64,000 nt of DNA from Actinomadura viridilutea (GTDB taxonomy: Bacteria; Actinomycetota; Actinomycetes; Streptosporangiales; Streptosporangiaceae). Position numbers and translations under genes: made by a program. The notes beneath the pieces are model-generated. The model was not told the origin of the DNA. It made no database searches and saw only the letters and a list, made by a program, of their open reading frames with translations. The stretch lies in assembly GCA_003001795.1 (NCBI GenBank), contig PVNI01000017.1, forward strand, positions 1-64,000. The letters run 5' to 3'. This document shows, piece after piece, positions 57,816 through 64,000 of the stretch (positions are counted from its first letter, which is position 1; the number at the start of each line of letters is the position of its first letter).

Positions 57816-58980
57816 CGTCGCTCCGCACGAGCAGATCCGGGCCGAGGTCGCCGGGCCGGGTGTGGCCCGAGAGCATCATGGTCAAGTCGAGCTCTGCCTG
57901 CAGGCAGCGCAGCACGTGCGTGACGCCTGCCTGGCCTCCGAGCGCCAGCCCGTACACGTAGGGGCGTCCCACCAGAACCGCCTTGGCGCCCAGGGCGAGC
58001 GCCTTGACGACGTCGGCGCCGGTGCGGATTCCGCTGTCGAACAGCACCTCCGCCCGGTCGCCCACCGCCTCCACGACGGGCGCCAGCGCGTCCAGGGACG
58101 CCACGGCCCCGTCGACCTGCCGGCCGCCGTGGTTGGACACGATCACGCCGTCCATGCCCGCGTCCACCGCGCGCCGCGCGTCGTCGGGGTGCTGGATGCC
58201 CTTCAGCGCGATCGGACCGCGCCAGTGGTCGCGCAGGAACGCCAGGTCGTCCCAGGTCAGCGAGGGGTTGCTGAAGTTGGCCGCCCAGTGCAGGATCGCC
58301 GTCTCGCGGTTGGCGTCGGTGACCGGCCCGCCGACCGCCTTCTGGAACACCGGGTCGCTGAAGTAGTTGGCCAGGCCGATCCCGCGCAGGAACGGCAGGT
58401 ACGCCTGGTCCAGGTCGCGGGGCCGCCACGCCAGCGCGACGGTGTCGAGCGTGACCACCAGCGCCGAGTATCCGGCGGCGGCCGCGCGCTCCAGGAAGCT
58501 GACGGCCAGCTCGCGGTCCTTCGGCCAGTACAGCTGGTACCAGCGGGGCCCGTCCCCGTTCGCCTCGGCGACCTCCTCGATCGAGTACGACGCCGCAGTG
58601 CTCAGCACGTAGGGCAGCCCGGCCGCCGCCGCGGCCCGCGCCGCCGCGAGCTCCCCGTCCGGATGGAAGATCGACTGGACGCCGACGGGGGCCAGCGCCA
58701 CCGGGGCGGGCATGTCCGTGCCCAGCACGCGCACGGACAGGTCGCGCTCCGCCACGTCCCGCAGCATCCGCGGCACGATCCGCCACCGGTCGAACGCCGC
58801 CCGGTTGGCCCGGGCGGTCGCCTCGCTGCCCGCCGCGCCGGCCGCGTACCCGAACGCCGCGGACGACAGCCGCCGCTCGGCCAGCGCCTCCAGCCCGGTC
58901 AGGTCGGTCGGCAGCTCGGGGACGGCGTCGCCGAGGCCCTTGAGGTAGATCTCGTTCTGGAAGTCGGCCGGCGCGCTCAT
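57811..58980 (-). CDS. FMN-dependent alpha-hydroxyacid oxidase, lactate 2-monooxygenase-like
   Basis: 389-aa flavoenzyme of the lactate oxidase/glycolate oxidase family. The N-terminus QNEIYLKGLG, RANRAAFDRWRIVPRMLRDV and FPFLRG-like LPFLRGIGLANYFSDPVFQ are close in pattern to mycobacterial lactate 2-monooxygenase, which turns lactate into acetate, CO2 and water. Catalytic His284 lies in VSNHGGRQ, with Arg287; FMN-phosphate residues are in FDSGIRTGADVVKALALGA. ATG 58980 is coupled (ATGA) to an upstream 36-codon ORF. It is not the mycofactocin enzyme MftD. Other alpha-hydroxyacids are possible substrates. Confidence 0.85.
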   Translation of the reverse strand: MSAPADFQNEIYLKGLGDAVPELPTDLTGLEALAERRLSSAAFGYAAGAAGSEATARANRAAFDRWRIVPRMLRDVAERDLSVRVLGTDMPAPVALAPVGVQSIFHPDGELAAARAAAAAGLPYVLSTAASYSIEEVAEANGDGPRWYQLYWPKDRELAVSFLERAAAAGYSALVVTLDTVALAWRPRDLDQAYLPFLRGIGLANYFSDPVFQKAVGGPVTDANRETAILHWAANFSNPSLTWDDLAFLRDHWRGPIALKGIQHPDDARRAVDAGMDGVIVSNHGGRQVDGAVASLDALAPVVEAVGDRAEVLFDSGIRTGADVVKALALGAKAVLVGRPYVYGLALGGQAGVTHVLRCLQAELDLTMMLSGHTRPGDLGPDLLVRSDA

Positions 58981-59087
58981 GCGCGCCTCCCGCCCGCCGG
59001 CGACGCGCCGGGACGGCGCCGCCGTCCCCCTTCGCCCGCTCCTGGCCGGTCGCTCCAGGCGACGCCGCGGTTCTCCGCCTCGGTCAT
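58977..59087 (-). CDS. 36-aa Arg/Gly-rich ORF translationally coupled to the flavoenzyme gene
   Basis: ATG 59087 has the strong site gaggaggg and the stop TGA overlaps the flavoenzyme ATG in ATGA. The peptide begins MTEAENRGVAWSDRPGAG and ends PAGGRRA, with many Arg and Gly. The flavoenzyme itself lacks an independent Shine-Dalgarno sequence close to its ATG apart from the cgggaggcgc inside this ORF. It may serve mainly to feed ribosomes to the downstream gene. No similarity recognised. Confidence 0.4.
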   Translation of the reverse strand: MTEAENRGVAWSDRPGAGEGGRRRRPGASPAGGRRA

Positions 59088-59183
59088 GTGCACCCTCCTC
59101 GGGCCGTCCGGACGGCGACGTCCCCGACCACGCCGGGGACGTCCGGTACGAATATGTCTGCGGAACCGGCAACAATGTTCCCC

Positions 59184-61643
59184 ATGGCACGACGCGGATC
59201 CCAAGCCCCACCGCCGCCCGACTTCGAAGAGAACATCATCGACGTCGACGTCTCCGAGGAGATGCGCGGCAGCTTCCTCGAGTACGCCTACTCGGTGATC
59301 TACCAGAGGGCGCTGCCGGACGCGCGCGACGGGCTCAAGCCCGTGCAGCGCCGCATCCTCTACTCGATGAACGAGATGGGGCTGCGTCCCGACCGCGGCC
59401 ACGTCAAGTGCGCCCGCGTCGTCGGCGAGGTCATGGGCAAGCTGCATCCGCACGGCGACAGCGCCATCTACGACGCCATGGTGCGCATGGCCCAGCGCTG
59501 GGCCATGCGGATGCCGCTGGTCGACGGGCACGGCAACTTCGGCTCGCTCGGCGGCGACGACCTGCCCGCCGCCATGCGGTACACCGAGGCGCGCATGTCC
59601 CGCGAGGCGACGCTGATGGTCGCCTCCATCGACGAGGACACCGTCGACTTCCGGCCCAACTACGACGGGCAGGAGACCGAGCCGGAGGTGCTGCCCGCCG
59701 CGTTCCCGAACCTGCTGGTCAACGGGGCGTCCGGGATCGCGGTCGGGATGGCCACCAACATGGCCCCGCACAACCTCGGGGAGGTCGTCGCCGCCGCCCG
59801 GCACCTGATCGACAACCCCGACGCCACCCTCGACGACCTCATGCGCTTCGTGCCCGGCCCCGACCTGCCCACCGGCGGCAAGATCGTCGGGTTGGACGGC
59901 ATCCGCGACGCCTACGCCACCGGCCGCGGCACGTTCCGCACCCGCGCCACCGCGCACATCGAGAACGTCACGCCCCGGCGCAAGGGCATCGTGGTCACCG
60001 AGCTGCCGTACGCGGTCGGCCCGGAGCGCGTCAAGGCCAAGATCAAGGAGCTGGTCAACGCCAAGAAGCTCCAGGGCATCGCCGACCTGAAGGACCTCAC
60101 CGACCGCACCACCGGGCTGCGCCTGGTCATCGAGGTCAAGAACGGCTTCCACCCCGAGGCCGTGCTGGAGGAGCTCTACCGGCTCACGCCGATGGAGGAG
60201 ACCTTCGGCATCAACAACGTGGCGCTGGTCGACGGGCAGCCCCGCACCCTGGGTCTGCGCGACCTGCTGCAGGTCTACGTCGACCACCGCATCGACGTGG
60301 TGCGCCGCCGCTCGGCGCACCGGCGCCGCAAGCGCCAGGACCGGCTGCACCTGGTCGACGGCCTGCTGGTGGCGCTGCTCAACATCGACGAGGTCATCCA
60401 GGTCATCCGCGGCAGCGACGACGCCGCGCAGGCCCGGCAGCGGCTCATGCAGATCTTCGAGCTGTCCGAGGTGCAGGCCCAGTACATCCTCGACACGCCG
60501 CTGCGCCGCCTGACCCGGTACGACCGGCTGGAGCTGGAGAAGGAGAAGGAGCAGCTCACCCGCGAGATCGCCGAGCTGACCGAGATCCTCGAGTCGGAGG
60601 CCAAGCTGCGCCGCGTGGTGTCGGACGAGCTGGCCGAGGTCGCCGCCGAGTACGGCACGCCCCGCCGCACCGTCCTGCTGGAGTCGTCCGGCGAGACCGC
60701 GGCGGCGGCCGTGCCGCTGGAGGTGCCCGACGACCCGTGCCTGGTGCTGATGTCGTCCACCGGCCTCCTCGCCCGCACCACCACCGCCGACCCGCTGCCC
60801 GCCGAGGGCGACCGGGCCCCCCACGACGTGCTGACGGCGGTGGTCCGCGCCACCGCGCGCGGCCAGATCGGCGCGGTCACGTCGGCCGGGCGGATGCTCC
60901 GCATCGACGTCATCGACCTGCCGGCGCTGCCGCCGTCGGAGGCCGCGCCGTCCCTGGCCGGGGGCGCGCCCCTCGACGAGTACGTCGTGCTGGAGGAGGG
61001 CGAGACGGTCGTCGGACTGGCCGCGCTGGACGACTCCGGCGCCGGGCTCGCGCTCGGCACCGAGCAGGGCGTGGTCAAACGCGTCGTCCCCGACTATCCC
61101 AACCGGGACGAGTTCGAGGTGATCGGCCTCAAGGAGGGCGACCGCGTGGTGGGGGCCGTCCAGCTCGACTCCGAGGACCAGGACCTGGTGTTCATCACCA
61201 CGGACGCCCAGCTCCTGCACTACAGCGCGTCCAACGTGCGGCCCCAGGGCCGCCCGGCGGGGGGCATGGCGGGCATCAAGCTGTCCGCCGGCGCCCGCGT
61301 CCTGTGGTTCGGCGCCGTCGATCCGAGTCGCGAGAACCGCGTGGTGACGGTCGCCGGCTCGTCCACGGCCCTGCCCGGCACCCAGACCGGGGCGGTCAAG
61401 GTGTCCGACTACGCCGATTTCCCGGCCAAGGGCCGCGCCACCGGCGGCGTCCGCTCGCACCGGTTCCTCAAGGGCGAGGACTGCCTCATCCTCGCCTGGG
61501 CGGGCCCCGCCCCGGTGCGCGCCGCGTCCTCCACCGGCAAGCCGATGCCGCTGCCCACGGAACTCGGCCGCCGCGACGGGTCCGGCGAGAAGCTCGACAA
61601 GCCCATCGCCGCCGTGGGCGGCGCCCTGGCCTCCGAGGCGTGA
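59184..61643 (+). CDS. parC: DNA topoisomerase IV subunit A (GyrA/ParC family)
   Basis: About 819-aa DNA-cleaving subunit of a type IIA topoisomerase. Winged-helix region ALPDARDGLKPVQRRILYSM, cleavage Tyr133 in AAMRYTEARMS, and quinolone-region HPHGDSAIYDAMVRMAQ are intact. The tower and coiled-coil gate follow (LSEVQAQYILDTPLRRLTR). The C-terminal beta-pinwheel blades are degenerate and the GyrA-box is not seen (closest HYSASNVRPQGRPAGGMAGI), which favours topoisomerase IV over gyrase. ATGs at 59154, 59175 and 59184 are in frame. A TACGAAT box at about 59147 would put the transcript start after 59154, so 59184 (MARRGSQ) is preferred. The B subunit is not in the window. Confidence 0.92.
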   Translation: MARRGSQAPPPPDFEENIIDVDVSEEMRGSFLEYAYSVIYQRALPDARDGLKPVQRRILYSMNEMGLRPDRGHVKCARVVGEVMGKLHPHGDSAIYDAMVRMAQRWAMRMPLVDGHGNFGSLGGDDLPAAMRYTEARMSREATLMVASIDEDTVDFRPNYDGQETEPEVLPAAFPNLLVNGASGIAVGMATNMAPHNLGEVVAAARHLIDNPDATLDDLMRFVPGPDLPTGGKIVGLDGIRDAYATGRGTFRTRATAHIENVTPRRKGIVVTELPYAVGPERVKAKIKELVNAKKLQGIADLKDLTDRTTGLRLVIEVKNGFHPEAVLEELYRLTPMEETFGINNVALVDGQPRTLGLRDLLQVYVDHRIDVVRRRSAHRRRKRQDRLHLVDGLLVALLNIDEVIQVIRGSDDAAQARQRLMQIFELSEVQAQYILDTPLRRLTRYDRLELEKEKEQLTREIAELTEILESEAKLRRVVSDELAEVAAEYGTPRRTVLLESSGETAAAAVPLEVPDDPCLVLMSSTGLLARTTTADPLPAEGDRAPHDVLTAVVRATARGQIGAVTSAGRMLRIDVIDLPALPPSEAAPSLAGGAPLDEYVVLEEGETVVGLAALDDSGAGLALGTEQGVVKRVVPDYPNRDEFEVIGLKEGDRVVGAVQLDSEDQDLVFITTDAQLLHYSASNVRPQGRPAGGMAGIKLSAGARVLWFGAVDPSRENRVVTVAGSSTALPGTQTGAVKVSDYADFPAKGRATGGVRSHRFLKGEDCLILAWAGPAPVRAASSTGKPMPLPTELGRRDGSGEKLDKPIAAVGGALASEA

Positions 61644-61649
61644 CGGGCA

Positions 61650-61688
61650 GGTGCGGGCGCGGCCGGGCTCCCCGCCCGCGCCCGCACC
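61650..61688. terminator. Terminator hairpin after the topoisomerase gene
   Basis: Perfect 13-bp stem ggtgcgggcgcgg (61650-61662) with its complement (61676-61688), 13-nt loop, seven bases past the stop. It lies between convergent genes and probably works in both directions. Confidence 0.85.
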
Positions 61689-61766
61689 GCTCCCTCGACG
61701 CCGCCGCTGACATCGCGACGCCCCGTCCCGTCAGGTCCCGACGAGGGGCCTGTCCGTGTCGGTGGT

Positions 61767-62732
61767 TCAGGGTCCGTGCTCGTGGTCGTCGTGGTGCTGG
61801 TCGTCCCAGCGGTGCGGGTCGGCCTCCAGGGCCGCACGGTCCCATCCGCCCAGGTCCGCCGCTGCGGCATAGGTGGTCTCGAGGAACTCGGTCAGCTCCC
61901 CGTCCGGGTCCGGTGCGGTGGCGACCGCCTCGTACGGCAGCAGGAACTGGCCGTTCTCGCGGCTGTAGAACGCCGCGTCCGGGCCGACGGGGTAGTCGGC
62001 GAACCCGTCCGGCTCGGGATAGGCGTAGGCGTAGAACGCGCCCTCCTCGCCGCCCCCGGGCCAGAACCCGCAGCTGGACAGCTCGTGCGAGTAGCCCTCC
62101 ACCGTCACGTAGTGCGGGCAGTTGGGAGGGTCGCCGGGGTGCGGCGGTGCCTTCCGGCCGGAGAACCGGGTGCAGGCGAGGTCGAACGACCCCCAGAAGA
62201 AGTGCACCGGGCTGACCTTGCCGATGAACCGGGACCGGAACCGTCCGATCACCCGGTCGGCCTGCAGGAGCTGCCGCCAGAACAGCCGCGCCGCGTCGGG
62301 ATCGTAGGAGGCGTGCCGGTCGTCCTCGGCGAACCGGATGGCCGGGTCCACCTCGTTCGGCCTGGCGTGGATCCGTGTCGGCACGCCCAGCTCGTCCAGC
62401 ACCGCCATGACCTCGGCGTAGAAGCGGGCCACCGGCATGGGCGCCAGCGCCACCCCTCCGTCCCCGCCGTCGCTGGTGCGGACGCGCAGCCGGTCGTCCA
62501 GGAAGTCGAACTCGATGTCGAACGCCCCGGCGCCGTACGGGATCGCCGAGGTGGTCAGCCCGCGCGGCGACACGTACAGGGTGACCTGCCACCAGTGGTT
62601 GACCAGCGGCGCGTGCGCCAACCGGATCTTGCCGACGATCTGGGTCCACATGTGCAGGGTGTCCCGCGTGTCGGCCCAGTCCGCCACCCGCAACCGCGGC
62701 CACTCCGCAGGTCGGGTCTTCAGCTCAGTCAC
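61767..62732 (-). CDS. DUF5996 family protein
   Basis: 321-aa cytoplasmic protein of the DUF5996 family. Diagnostic blocks are LHMWTQIVGKIRLAHAPLVNHWWQVTLYVS, KVSPVHFFWGSFDLACTRFSGRKAPPHPG and SHELSSCGFWPGGG (quoted in part). GTG 62732 (VTELKTRP) is used; the frame runs on upstream without family similarity. The C-terminus is His/Asp-rich (DDQHHDDHEHGP) and may bind metal. Found widely in bacteria, function unknown. Divergent from the hydroxyacyl-CoA dehydrogenase gene. Confidence 0.85.
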   Translation of the reverse strand: MTELKTRPAEWPRLRVADWADTRDTLHMWTQIVGKIRLAHAPLVNHWWQVTLYVSPRGLTTSAIPYGAGAFDIEFDFLDDRLRVRTSDGGDGGVALAPMPVARFYAEVMAVLDELGVPTRIHARPNEVDPAIRFAEDDRHASYDPDAARLFWRQLLQADRVIGRFRSRFIGKVSPVHFFWGSFDLACTRFSGRKAPPHPGDPPNCPHYVTVEGYSHELSSCGFWPGGGEEGAFYAYAYPEPDGFADYPVGPDAAFYSRENGQFLLPYEAVATAPDPDGELTEFLETTYAAAADLGGWDRAALEADPHRWDDQHHDDHEHGP

Positions 62733-62917
62733 GACGCCGCCCCCGATCCCCGACACGGTCGGTACGCTCGCACTGCCACCGGCGCTCCTGCGAGCCTTCC
62801 CGCGTCGCGACCGCCAAACCGGCGCCCCGGCAAAGCCCCGTGCTGACTTCTTGCCTGGTGACGCGGCAGATACCACACCCAAGTGGCGCGACAACACGGG
62901 AATGTAGAGTGTCGCCC
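62733..62917. promoter_or_regulatory. Divergent promoter region, DUF5996 / hydroxyacyl-CoA dehydrogenase
   Basis: 185 bp between divergent starts. TAGAGT at 62904-62909 is a good -10 element nine bases before the dehydrogenase ATG, which suggests a leaderless mRNA. No Shine-Dalgarno sequence is present before that ATG. Confidence 0.45.
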
Positions 62918-63760
62918 ATGAATGGAGTGGTGATCGGCGCCGGGACCATGGGTCTCGGCATCGCATACGTGCTGTCGGCCGCCGGCGGCACCGTGACCGT
63001 GGTGGAGCCCGACGACCGCCAGGCCCAGGCCGCCCGGACCCGGATCGCGGAGGTCGCCCGGCGCGCCGTCGAGCGCGGCAAGCTCGGCTCCGAGGAGGCC
63101 GACGCGCTGGTGGGCCGGATCGTCGTCGCGTCCTCGCTCGAGCAGGTGGAGGCGGCGGCGCCCGATGTGGTCGTCGAGGCGGTCCCCGAACGCCTCGAGC
63201 TCAAGCGGACCGTGCTGCGGGAAGCCGAGGCCCTCAAGCCCCGGATGCTCGCGACCAACACCAGCGGCCTGTCCATCGACGCCATCGCCGAGGGCCTGAC
63301 CGAGCCCGCGGCCTTCATCGGGCTGCACTTCTTCAACCCGGTGTGGGCGATGCCGCTGGTGGAGATCGTGCGCGGTTCGGCCACCGGCGACGCGACCCTG
63401 CGGGCGGCCCGCGAGCTGGTGGCCCGCATCGGCAAGGAGTCCATCGTCGTCAAGGACACCCCCGGCTTCGCCACCAGCCGCCTGGGCGTCGCGCTCGGCC
63501 TGGAGGCCATGCGGATGCTGGAGGAGGGCGTGGGCGAGGCCGCCGACATCGACCGCGCGATGGAGCTCGGCTACCGGCACCCGATGGGGCCGCTGCGGCT
63601 GACCGACCTGGTGGGCCTGGACGTCCGCCTGGACATCGCCCGGCATCTCGCCGAGACCTACGGCCCGCGCTTCGCCCCGCCGCGCATCCTGGAGGAGAAG
63701 GTCGCCAAGGGCGAACTGGGCAAGAAGTCCGGCCGCGGGTTCTACGACTGGAGCGAGTGA
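62918..63760 (+). CDS. 3-hydroxyacyl-CoA (3-hydroxybutyryl-CoA) dehydrogenase
   Basis: 280-aa NAD-dependent dehydrogenase. The dinucleotide motif GAGTMG is at 7-12, the ribose-binding acid is Glu30, the Asn-Ser block is ATNTSGLSI, and the catalytic His137 is in GLHFFNPV with Glu149 after it. The C-terminal domain has GFATSRLGVALGLEAMRML and ends KSGRGFYDWSE, the family end. Length fits short-chain 3-hydroxybutyryl-CoA dehydrogenases and related enzymes of aromatic acid breakdown. The stop overlaps the start of a crotonase gene by one base (TGATG), so the pair probably works in beta-oxidation or hydroxybutyryl-CoA metabolism. Confidence 0.9.
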   Translation: MNGVVIGAGTMGLGIAYVLSAAGGTVTVVEPDDRQAQAARTRIAEVARRAVERGKLGSEEADALVGRIVVASSLEQVEAAAPDVVVEAVPERLELKRTVLREAEALKPRMLATNTSGLSIDAIAEGLTEPAAFIGLHFFNPVWAMPLVEIVRGSATGDATLRAARELVARIGKESIVVKDTPGFATSRLGVALGLEAMRMLEEGVGEAADIDRAMELGYRHPMGPLRLTDLVGLDVRLDIARHLAETYGPRFAPPRILEEKVAKGELGKKSGRGFYDWSE

Positions 63761-64000
63761 TGGAGTTTCGGACCCTCGACGTGCAGGAGGGCGACGGCCG
63801 CGTCACCGTACGGCTCGACCGCCCCGAGCAGCGCAACGCCATCGACCTCGACATGGTGCGGGAGCTGCACGCCGTGTGCGAGGACCTCGAGCGGAACCCG
63901 CGCGTCATGATCCTGACCGGCGGAGCGGACGGGGTGTTCGCGGCCGGCGCCGACATCGGCCAGCTGCTGCGGCGCCGCAGGGACGACGCCCTGGCGGGCA
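63760..64000 (+). CDS. Enoyl-CoA hydratase/isomerase family protein (partial, runs off window)
   Basis: First 80 residues of a crotonase-fold protein cut by the window end. RVTVRLDRPEQRNAIDLDMV and MILTGGADGVFAAGADIGQL are the two N-terminal crotonase blocks that form the CoA and oxyanion sites. The catalytic Glu positions lie beyond the window. Its ATG overlaps the dehydrogenase stop by one base. Expected to hydrate the enoyl-CoA partner of that enzyme. Confidence 0.88.
   Translation, partial: MEFRTLDVQEGDGRVTVRLDRPEQRNAIDLDMVRELHAVCEDLERNPRVMILTGGADGVFAAGADIGQLLRRRRDDALAG

Noticed and set aside
57811..58980. Flavoenzyme as mycofactocin MftD with the 36-codon ORF as MftA precursor
   Set aside because: The enzyme matches lactate 2-monooxygenase landmarks, not MftD. 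The small ORF lacks the conserved MftA C-terminus, and no mftB/C/F genes are present.
58977..61460. 827-codon minus-strand frame opposite the topoisomerase gene
   Set aside because: Antisense shadow. Only its last 36 codons, beginning at ATG 59087 with a strong ribosome-binding site, are kept as a mini-ORF.

Overview
The window is very GC-rich, gene-dense actinomycete chromosome with frequent GTG/TTG starts and many 4-bp ATGA/GTGA overlaps. The combination of a fasR-fabD-fabH-acpP-fabF-accD cluster followed by a DUF3145 gene, an XRE/DUF5753 regulator, a Streptomyces-type SAM methyltransferase, a DUF5998 gene, a GNAT/acyl-CoA-synthetase fusion and a DesK/DesR-type two-component pair points to a filamentous actinobacterium. 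Placement near Actinomadura/Thermomonosporaceae is an inference. There is no integrase, transposase, phage gene, rRNA or convincing tRNA. The accessory character comes from gene modules, one tandem gene array and several minisatellites.

Layout. 0-2 kb: a WYL regulator and an epoxide-hydrolase-like enzyme. 2.1-12.2 kb: a coherent module for polyhydroxybutyrate use, with 3-hydroxybutyrate dehydrogenase and a GAF/PucR regulator (+), a complete five-gene Liv-type ABC importer (-), and a divergent pair of secreted hydrolases (oligomer hydrolase and PHB depolymerase, +). The importer and the hydrolases share one intergenic control region. 12.2-17.6 kb: a PHP-domain protein, a DesK/NarL two-component system, and a secreted alpha/beta-hydrolase plus membrane acyltransferase. 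A near-identical 16-bp motif occurs on both sides of the two-component genes. 17.7-24.2 kb: the type II fatty-acid synthase cluster. 24.4-26.6 kb: DUF3145 and apolipoprotein N-acyltransferase.

26.7-31.5 kb holds a four-gene, translationally coupled module: cytoplasmic subtilisin-like protease, sigma factor, small Ig-like protein, and an 848-aa TPR-CHAT (caspase-fold) protein with an intact His/Cys dyad. It looks like a proteolysis-linked signalling or defence device. 31.6-40.8 kb is mostly conserved actinobacterial chromosome: sulfurtransferase, phosphodiesterase-type hydrolase, DUF5998, GNAT/ACS fusion with a shortened ATP-grasp domain, PfkB kinase, LysR regulator and ThrE exporter. It also carries an unannotatable-by-length 50-aa proline-rich ORF. 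40.9-44.5 kb has a DUF6745 pair, the XRE regulator and the methyltransferase.

44.6-53.0 kb is the most unusual locus: an STM4011-STM4012-STM4013-STM4014 operon (two radical SAM enzymes, an alkaline-phosphatase-superfamily hydrolase and an ATP-grasp-like protein) preceded by four tandem STM4015 leucine-rich-repeat paralogues. Each paralogue has its own copy of a conserved upstream block. The enzyme set suggests a peptide or protein modification pathway, with the LRR proteins as possible substrates or recognition partners.

53.1-56 kb is metNIQ behind a long leader that contains a polycysteine mini-ORF inside an inverted repeat. The rest holds two small genes behind a terminator/attenuator, a decayed NarL-type regulator, a lactate-monooxygenase-family enzyme with a coupled mini-ORF, a topoisomerase IV A subunit, DUF5996, a 3-hydroxyacyl-CoA dehydrogenase and a crotonase cut by the window end. 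Recurrent short tandem repeats sit at gene ends, several of them spanning stop codons.
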